Below, piece by piece: positions 56,190 through 64,000 of a stretch of DNA of 64,000 bases (its first letter is position 1; each line of letters starts with the position of its first letter). The notes beneath the pieces are model-generated. The model searched no databases. It had not been told where the DNA came from and saw only the letters and a list, made by a program, of their open reading frames with translations. Location: NCBI GenBank assembly GCA_001466705.2, contig LATX02000241.1, forward strand, positions 186,001 through 250,000, read 5' to 3'. The position numbers were made by a program, and so were the translations under genes. This stretch comes from Moniliophthora roreri. Lineage: Eukaryota; Basidiomycota; Agaricomycetes; Agaricales; Marasmiaceae.

Positions 56190-56897
56190 TCATGGTAGAT
56201 GTTGAAGGCAGTATGGCGGGCCTGCTTGCGGCAACCAAACCCTACAGGTAGGACAAAACCTTGGTTGAGACATCGTGCTTCTTCGACCCAATTCCTTAAT
56301 GAGCTCGTTGTTATCAGACCGGCGAATCTCGAATATTTCTGTCCAAATATAGCTTGCAGAAGGCGGTGCTGCGGACGTTGGAGCCAGTAGCACGATTCTG
56401 CTGGAAACCACAATCTTGCGATGAAATGTGGTTGCATGTATCAAGCTCTCCAAGATGAAGATTGGGTCGATGGATACAACGGACTGGTCAGCGTAAAGGC
56501 GACGGTCCAGTTCCACGGACCCTAATACGACGTTGCCTGTTATAGTTTCAGTATCTACAGTAATAACCGAATTCAGGGACCACTAACCGCTATGAACCGA
56601 CCAAAGTAGCGGTTCCCAACGATCAGTGCGACCCTCGAAGAGGGACATCCTCACGCGGAAACTACGGTTAACTTGGTTGACATCGTCGAAGATCTGGACC
56701 CAATGGAAGACTTGTGAAAGGCTCCCGAAGGGAAAGTCTGCAGGAAGGGGATAACTGGGATGTGGAGGCGGAACGCCAACCAAGTGGCGATACGTCTGCA
56801 AAGAATCGACTAGGCTTTGAAGCCAGTCTTTGACTAGTGCGGTCAACGTATTTATCACAGGACCGAAATTGTCGTCGGATGTGGTAGAGCTAGACAT
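56190..56897 (-). CDS. Hypothetical protein with C-terminal CxxC (2 exons)
   Basis: The minus-strand exons 56897-56588 and 56521-56190 join in phase across a GTTAGT...TTAG intron and give 213 residues. The start MSSSTTSDDNFGPVINTLTA leads to a helical part (LQSLVDSLQTYRHLVGVPPP). The middle has SLFEGRTDRWEPLLW and IDPIFILESLIHATTFHRKI. The end RFCPTCRVWLPQAGPPYC could bind a metal ion. The frame is open further upstream to 57080, so an earlier start is possible. The family is not recognised. Confidence 0.5.
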
Positions 56898-57132
56898 GCC
56901 AGGAGTGTAGACGAGGTAGTAGACGAATTGAAGATGGATTTTACCGGAACGACCACAGGCTTTTATGTCGAAGCATAAGGCTCGCCAAAGAGACGGGTGT
57001 GATGTCCTAGGTAAGATTTGGGAAAGAAAGAGCGTAGATGAGATGCTGTGTATAGATTTTTTTCCAGAAGGATGGCGCATTCAAAAACGACAAGCGATAG
57101 CTATGCCTTGGGCGGGGCTGCTACGGTATTGC

Positions 57133-57562
57133 TCAAGGTAAATTGCGAAAATTTAGCCAGGCTTGACCTCTTTTGCATTCGGAGTTCCACCGATGCCATA
57201 AATGATGACTCACCAGAGCTTACATTGATAAGGTTCGAATACTCGCAGTTAAACCAAGAAAATAAAACAGTGCAGCAAGGAGACTTGTTGGCGGCCCAAG
57301 ACGGAAATGCCGGCTCCCAGCTTTGAATGTTCTTGCAATCGTACAGTCGTAAACGCTCCAGAACGGCTGCCAAAAGCCGTAATTTGGAATTGCCGTATCC
57401 ATGGAGTCCATCAATTTGAATGCATTCTATTGGTAGATCCGCTCCGCTAGTTATGAATGTCGCGGCCGATTTGGCATCTTTAGGGAGCAACAGTAGGAGC
57501 TCGGCATTAGACCTGACTGAACAGTAGGTGGTTTGAGGCTTGGCGGGGTTTCCTTGAGCCAT
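57133..57562 (-). CDS. Small membrane protein, unknown family
   Basis: A minus-strand model with exons 57562-57518, 57426-57224 and a short last exon to 57133 gives MAQGNPAKPQTTYCS, then FKLMDSMDTAIPNYGFWQPF and two hydrophobic stretches, TSLLAALFYFLGLTA being the clearer. It resembles small two-helix proteins common in agaricomycetes, but the match is from general memory. A longer unspliced frame covers the same bases without hydrophobic helices, so the splice model is not certain. Confidence 0.35.
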
Positions 57563-59731
57563 GAGATCTACTTGGGTTCACCTAATTGGGAGGGGTTGGG
57601 AGATAAAAGTGTGTTGTAAATTATGGCTTTCAAATCCCAAAGAGATTGGAAAGACAACCGTTTGTTGAGTCTTCGTTTCTGCGGCACGAATGAACGTTGA
57701 AAGCAAGATATGGCCGCTGAGTCAGCCGCGAGTTGTGGAGTAGTCAATCGATAAAGATCTTATCAGCTCCGAATCAATCAATATTCAACGGCCCTCCGAA
57801 CAGAATTTGAAGCGCTGGCTCCACGCCACCCACGATACTGTCTGATATTTACTTCGTGCAAAGGGCAACCTACGACCTGAAGGGTATTCAAACCACCAGC
57901 TATGATTACGATTTCTGTCGTTTTCGGGGTTGGCCGGAGAAATTAAGCATTAAACGAATATGCATTATGGGAAGATCGACGACCTTGTTCCCTTTCCAGC
58001 AAGCATCGTTTCTCAAGGTAGGATCTGCTACAACGTGGCCCAGACTCAGGGGCTCTCTGGAATGATGTTTCCTGCATGTGGTTGGCCACATGGCAAACTT
58101 CAGGTCCCTGTTTTTTTTCAAATTGCAAGTCATTAAGGTTAACATCCTGTCGTCAAGTAAGAAAATCCTTTCCTCTGAGACACTGCTTCATCGCCAAGCG
58201 GATGGCTGGAGTCCCGCTTCTAGTGTTGAACGATGGATGCTTTTTGAAACCCCAACTCCAGTACCTATGAGAGCGTTTTGATAGATAGAGAGATATCTAA
58301 CTTGCAGAGGAGGGTCAGTGTCCACTGTCCAGATCGTTTGTAATCGTCAGTGTTTATCGTCTCCGGCGTCCATTGAATGGTGCCTTCGGTTCTTCCGTGA
58401 CGCAAGCATCCAGCGAACCTGTAGGGTCACTCGTTCAGGTCTAGTCCATTGGTAATATCAATTGACCGAGCCGAACGGAATACTTTGATTACTAACGTAA
58501 TTCTCATGGTGTGCCGATGCCCGCCAACTCAAAAACTAGTCTCGATCCAACTGCAACCCCTATGGGAACCTGGTTGCGCTGCGTTCGGCCTTTGCCGAGT
58601 ACACGTAGCGCGCAACTCAGCTCTCATCACCTTCACGGTCGTGTTCATAGTCGCGTATTCCCCTCATTTTTGTTGTCCACTATGCATGTCTCGTATCTCA
58701 TACAATACTATACCTCAATCATGCTCTCACCCTTGTGAGGTGCACATAAATGTGTCACTCATCACCCCTCAACAACCTCGGATTACATAGGCATGATGGC
58801 CTCCTCCACGGCTTCATATACACCCTCATTCATCTGCGAGAACCCTTCCGAATACATCTGGAGCACGTATAAGGTTACCGCTCTTGACAGAACACCCGAG
58901 CCTACTTCCAGGAAGCATGAAAAGATCACAATGTGTAATCAGGATTGTCTATGTTGATACATGCATGTGAAGGAGTTCTAGCCGCTGTTGGCAGGGCTGT
59001 TGACAGGGTTCTTCAATGCTCAAGCCACTACAGATGGACATTTGCAGCTTCTATAACAACTATAGCAAAAATCACGAAATAATTCAAAATATAGTACACT
59101 GTGAATATACATACTAGATTGAAAGCACCAGAGAGCATGCTCTGTGTGAAATACGTCATGTTCTGGACCATCGTACACCGAGCTGGCTCTCAGACGTTAC
59201 GTACGCTCGGCGACGGCTGAACACAACATCCCCCCGTTCTTGGGGGTTTGCACCCACACGGCTTGCAACCGGGTTTCCCTTTTAGGGCGGTTACAGCCGC
59301 GGATGATAAGCGAGACTATTCGGAAACTGGAAAACTCCTTCGTTCTAATTTGAATAAAACCATGATTTTACAGCTATTTTGAATTGTAGGCACCTTCAGA
59401 AAAAGGTGACCCATTCAATATTGAAGCCCTAAGTCGTTACGCTCGGATATTTTCCTCAACGGGCACACTATTGGTCATCGTTATAATTTTTAAAATAGCT
59501 CTAAGTCTCGATGGACCTCCAAGTAGCGTAAAAATGCAGTACAGCGATGAGTCACACTTCCATAACCTTGAAACAGTAAGAATAGTCGAGATCTGAACTA
59601 AAACGTGGCAATAAATGTACACCGTGCTTTTTAAAATTCCACAACCTATGAAAAGTACACTAACGAATCGTAAGCAAGACTTGTAAACCGCGGTATCGCA
59701 GCTCTCATGACCGCGTACCCCAACAGCGAGC
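57563..59731. other. Gene-poor stretch
   Basis: More than 2 kb without a recognisable gene. A plus-strand frame at 58449-58790 (113 codons) has no recognisable features. Confidence 0.4.
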
Positions 59732-61900
59732 TTAAACCTTCTCGTCACTTTTTGAATCGGATCGTACGTCGTTGACCTCCAGGTCGAGTTCTGTGGTAGA
59801 TTGTGACCATAAGCGATGAGATATTATCATTGAACTCGAACCAAACGCACCTCGTTGGGCTTTGGCAATAGCAGCGTTCCTTTCTTCCTGTGTGATAGCG
59901 CCGAAGATGACGTCCATGTCCTCCAGGCTGCGACCCTTAGTCTCGGGGATCAGGCTATCGGAGAGGATCAGCTCAGGGTTTCAGGTTAGTGTGTGAACAC
60001 GACGCTTACAGGGAGAAGGTTCCCATGCCACCGATATTGATAGCAGCGAACATGAAGAAAAGCTTGTAGCCGAGTTTCGTGACGAGTTCGGGTGTGACCT
60101 TGGACACGACGAAGTCTATACAGCAGTGATTAGCAAACCTTAGACTGAGCTGGTAGCTTTGATACATACTGAACAGCCATTGAGAAGAACTGGCGAGTGC
60201 GAGACCGTAGTGCCTAGTACGAGTAGGGAAGATGTCGGAGACATAGACCCAAGGGAGAGGACCTGTACAAGGAATGCATAAGTCTAACAACTGACTTGTG
60301 GTGAACGAAAAGTTACTTACCCCATCCCATACTGTAGAAGCAAACGTAGATGTACAACATGGCAGCCATAGCCCGACTTGCTGGAGGTGGAGGAGGAGGG
60401 TTGTTGGGGTCGAGGAGCTTCGGGGGAGGGTGTGTCTTGAGGATTGCCCCGATAATGAAGAACAAAGATCCCATTCCGAATGCGGAGATGATCAACGAGA
60501 GCTTGCGACCAAGCGATTCGACACCGAAGAAGATGAATAGGGCGGTGAAAACGACCTTTACAACACCATAAATTCCAGATGCGAGTAAAGAGTTCTTTGT
60601 ACCAGTATACCCGATGGATTCGAAGATCTGGGGGGCATAGTAACTAGTAACAAATGGACGTCGGTGAATGGCATCTGGTTGAATGGGAAAGGACCTCACT
60701 TGACACTGTTTTGACCTGACCACTGCTGGAGGAGGAAGATCACGAATGCAATCACGAATCGGACAAAGTTTCCCTTTCCTAGGAAGGCTTCTTTTAATCC
60801 TAAACCGACTCTTGATTTCCTCTCCTCCTCGATGGCAGCTTCAATCTCAGCCATCTCGTTGATGACATCATGGTCCGTGATGTGTTTCTTTCGGAGGTAA
60901 GCGAGATTCGCAAGGGCTTCTTCCTTGCGGTTTACGGATGCCAACCAACGAGGAGATTCCTATGTGCATAGTGAGCGTAAGAACATCACATTTAATTCGT
61001 TAATTTATAGACAACGAACCTTTACTGTGAGCAAACCAATCAACATGATTCCACACGGTACTAGCTGGAAGCCAAATGGCACTCTCCAAATGTTGACGCC
61101 GGTCTTCATATGAATGCCAATGCCGTCTAAGAAATAGTAGCTATGAGCATATCACCATAAAATGGCGTGAGGTGCGAACGCACAGTTAATAAAGTAGGAA
61201 ATCATCACTCCAGTCGCGACCATGATCTGGAACATTCCAGTGATTCTTCCACGAACCTCTTTCGGACTGCACTCCGACACGAATGCAGGAGAAACGGCGG
61301 AAATAGCACCAATTCCATAGCCAGAGATAACACGGCCGGCGTAAATAAGATCGAGGCCGCTCTCCGGATCTTCTGCGACAGTAGTGAGGACCTAATGGAG
61401 GCGATGCCGATTAGCGGTCATTGGTAAATTTGAGTGAATTGAATGGATGAAACGCACTGCTCCGACGGCGAAGATTGCTGAGAACAATACGAGGGTGTAT
61501 TTCCGCCCGATCCGAGCTACGATGATAAGATTGAGTGAACAGTTGCGGCATATTTGGCGAAGACGCACCAGAAACAGGCGCTGACGACAAAGCACCAAAG
61601 AATGCTCCTGCTTGTAGTACAGACACGACGATAGAGCTAACGTTATCTATCCTGTCCTTATCCTCCTGGCCATTCGGCCACATCCCGAAATGTTGTTGGA
61701 AATAATCATTGCCCACGACACCGCCCCCAACCCCACTGGTCTCAGTTTCAGCATTTAACAAATCTCAAGTAAAACTTGTCACTCACGTATCATAACCGAA
61801 CAGGACAATACCCCAATACACCACGAAAGCCAGCCCTAAGTCACGGAAAAGAAAGGTCAATCCTGGAATTTCACCCGGATAGCGATAAGGGGCGTACAAT
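59732..61900 (-). CDS. MFS sugar/quinate-type transporter (multi-exon)
   Basis: The minus-strand gene runs from about 61.9 kb to a stop at 59732. Blocks in order are IPGLTFLFRDLGLAFVVYWG then LFGYDT (helix 1), VGNDYFQQHFGMWPNGQ, ARIGRKYTLVLFSAIFAVGA (the signature loop after helix 2), YAGRVISGYGIGAISAVSPA, ECSPKEVRGRITGMFQ, ESPRWLASVNRKEEAL before the central loop, LLQQWSGQNSVNYYAPQIFE (helix 7), SMGWGPLPWVYVSDIFPTRT and PETKGRSLEDMDVIFG at the end. These are the sugar porter motifs; VVGNDYFQQHFG with the GQNSVNYYAP form suggests a quinate-permease branch, but the substrate cannot be read. At least nine exons are needed. The first exon with the start codon is not resolved; an ATG at 61937 is one candidate. 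A proline run (NPPPPPPAS) sits in a loop. Confidence 0.85.
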
Positions 61901-61937
61901 AGACACGAATATTGGCAAAGGTGCTCTCCTTGTTCAT

Positions 61938-62782
61938 GATGGGCCGCAGTTGCACTCGACGAGCTCGATAGGAATGTTGGTTGCCCGAGTGGGTGACAAG
62001 AGAAAGAACCGAAGATGCACCCTCGTGCTTTTGAATGAAACCGGATAGGCACGAGTAAATAATGTCATAAGATCCATCAAAACCCTGATCGGGTTGTGAG
62101 GCAACATCCGGGCCCACAGCGGTCCGGCTTTCCACTGCAGCCGTTTCGATCCTTGTTACCAGAACCTTTACTCAGTTTTACTCAGTTTGAATACTCAAGT
62201 TTAAAGACTTGACCTTTCTGGATCCCGCAAAGTGATTGAATCAACATGATTTTGACGAATGAGCGGGAGCGGTGATCTTGATGGGATGTAGAATGGGCTT
62301 AACACCCAGCTGACCTTTGAATCCAACGTTTTCTGATTTTCCCCATGGGCAGTGGGGTAAATATGCCCGAGGATTCAGGAACGACGAGTATTGATTCTCC
62401 ATGATATTCCCGCTCAATACAATATTCAGGGACACTAGTATTTGTTAAACAAGGTTCGTCTGAGACCTCAACATCCTGCGGTGCGAAGAGGCGCGGTAGA
62501 GATGTTCGCTTCAGGCCAATTCGATTGGTCTAAACTTGTACTTATCAAGTTTGTCAGTGCCAGTGCTAATTGAAACCTATACATATTAATCAATCATCCC
62601 GGCAGGGCCACATTCCTTGATGTCGAATGAACTGAGATTAAAGGATATTGGGCGTTGTTGAAGTAAAAATAAGCGAAGAGAATATGATGAGTGGTAAACT
62701 GTCGAAAGAAGTATGAAAACAGTGTGTGATATGACGCAGATATAGCGTTATTGGAACAGAAAAATATGAACCGTTTGTTCGC
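61938..62782. other. Intergenic stretch upstream of the transporter
   Basis: This should contain the transporter promoter and perhaps its first exon. CTTTACTCAGTTTTACTCAG (about 62166-62187) is a short direct repeat of TTTACTCAG. No gene was recognised. Confidence 0.35.
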
Positions 62783-64000
62783 TCAAATGTTATCGCTTTC
62801 GACAACAATAGCAGGACTAGGTGCATTAGAGTTGAAATGAGCATACCATCCACCCTGCAAGTCACTCAGCCCCGTCTTCTGCCTCGGCATGAAATTGAAC
62901 GCTTGTTGGCTCGTATCCGGGTCCGAAGTGTCCTTCTCATAAAGGGAAATCCGAGGTACGAGCTTCCGCAGCTCTTCTGTCACGTCAATGCCGTCTGACG
63001 GTCCGCTTGCATATCCTTGTGAGCGGTCCGGTATGAAACAGGCTTGGTACGTGTCGTGTGGGACACCATTAGCCTTAACAGAGATCGCTTGGGTATGATA
63101 GGGTCCTGGAGATGGTAAACGGTAGTCATCCAACTGCACTTGCGGAGAGCCGGCGCTGCCGGCGATCCAACTGTTTCCGGGGAATTCGGGACGGCTGCGA
63201 AGTGTCATGAAAGAAGTATCGAGCGGAGAGATGGGTTGAGAAGGACAACGGGTCGTGTGAGAGAATGGATGTGGTGTACCGTTACCGCCGTCGAAAGGAT
63301 TAGTGAACGATGGACCAGGGTCAGGAATTGAGGTGCCGATCCAATGCGGTATCGTGTTGCCAAATGAATTATCAAAGTCGTGATTCTGCTCGCATGTATA
63401 CAGTAAGAGATTAGGTTCTTTGAGGATATTGACAAAGGAAACTCACTCTCATTGCAGCTTGTCTTTCAAATTGTTTCCCGACATCTCCAGTCCATTGGGT
63501 CCAATGAGCTGATTGAGGTGGTGCCTTGTACCATCCTGGAGGTGCAACCGCGTCAAGAGGAGCGTACTGTACAGCAGCATTCTCATGAAATGGAAAGGGG
63601 AAGTTCGTCGGAATCGGCGGAGCCACGGGGAAACTGCCAGACGTCGGCGAAGATTGATAAAACGTAACGCGACTGGGTCTACGAGACAGATCATCGCGAA
63701 CTGTCTTTGGATGACCAGGAAGTGTATTATAGTACTCGTTCATGGGCTGAGTGACGGGGAAGGCACCTGATGGAGGGCATGAAGATGAACGACGTAGTGG
63801 CTCAGGGAAGTAGTTGGAAGGTACGTTTGGACGCAGCATCGGTAGTTCCAGGGGCAGTGCTCGATGAGTGGGTGGCGTATGTATTGGAGTATGGTCTGGG
63901 GTAGCGACAGGAGATGGGGACTGTTTGATAGACTGAAGGTAGTCCGTGCTTGAGCCGAGTTCCTCAGCTCTTCGCCGTTTAGGAGAAATCTTCGGTCTTC
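62783..64000 (-). CDS. Proline/serine-rich protein, 3' part, gene continues past the window
   Basis: The minus-strand exons 64000-63447 (open at the window edge) and 63385-62783 are in phase (exon end AAMR, next exon NHDFDNSFGNTIPHW). The sequence begins with a basic patch (SPKRRRAEELG) that could be a nuclear signal, then a Pro/Ser/Thr-rich part (HTPIHTPPTHRALPLELP), PGWYKAPPQSAHWTQWTGDV and a C-terminus with DGIDVTEELRKLVPRISLYE. The final codons may be separated by one more small intron (GTATGC at 62846). The style is that of a disordered transcription regulator, but the defining domain must lie outside the window. Confidence 0.6.

Noticed and set aside
1..64000. CRISPR arrays, bacterial operons, riboswitches, rRNA or tRNA genes
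   Set aside because: No regularly spaced repeats, no Shine-Dalgarno-led gene strings, no rRNA segments and no cloverleaf that I could support; the gene structure is eukaryotic throughout.

Overview
The window looks like nuclear DNA of a mushroom-forming basidiomycete (Agaricomycetes). Genes are split by short introns of about 45-70 bases, almost all GT-AG. The protein families are typical of that group: class I hydrophobins, F-box and BTB proteins, a multi-copy family of small membrane proteins, coiled-coil proteins, a tyrosine-recombinase retroelement and a PIF/Harbinger transposon. There are no rRNA or tRNA genes and no bacterial-style operons. Species cannot be told from the sequence. Exon borders were assembled by hand from reading frame, splice signals and comparison between copies within the window.

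Left third (1-35 kb). This is an array of one membrane-protein family. Copies A (532-1910, +), B (10830-12160, +), C (19796-21121, -) and G (33401-34963, +) look usable. D (25695-26950, -), E (28633-30113, -) and F (30640-30890, -) are truncated or broken. Between A and B sits an 8.3 kb DNA transposon (2354-10652) with 42-bp inverted ends and TAA target duplications. It carries a dead Harbinger transposase, a dead Myb/SANT-like partner gene and, inside it, a decayed RT-RNase H-tyrosine-recombinase retroelement. Also here are a coiled-coil gene (12555-13719), an SRA-domain gene, i.e. a candidate reader of methylated DNA (14172-15375), a poorly resolved minus-strand region (15.5-18.8 kb), an unrecognised segment present at least twice (26.9-28.6 and 31.7-33.0 kb) and a 226-bp MITE with 8-bp target duplications (30925-31150).

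Middle (35-53 kb). In order: a broken SRA relic, an F-box protein, a coiled-coil gene with a frameshift and its dead paralogue, a BTB protein, a sulfotransferase-like P-loop protein, an unidentified broken gene, a secreted CAP/PR-1 protein, a WD40 protein with a C-terminal membrane anchor, two damaged hydrophobin copies, and a Tra2-like SR splicing factor.

Right end (53-64 kb). This part is sparse. It has two small unrecognised minus-strand genes, a sugar/quinate-type MFS transporter (59.7-61.9 kb, -) and the 3' end of a proline/serine-rich gene that runs off the window.

The main theme is turnover: tandem and segmental copies, nested transposons and many half-decayed duplicates. Differences between the transposon ends, and two active-site changes in the retroelement, are of C-to-T/G-to-A type. 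With the SRA gene nearby this would fit cytosine methylation acting on repeats, but that link is inference.
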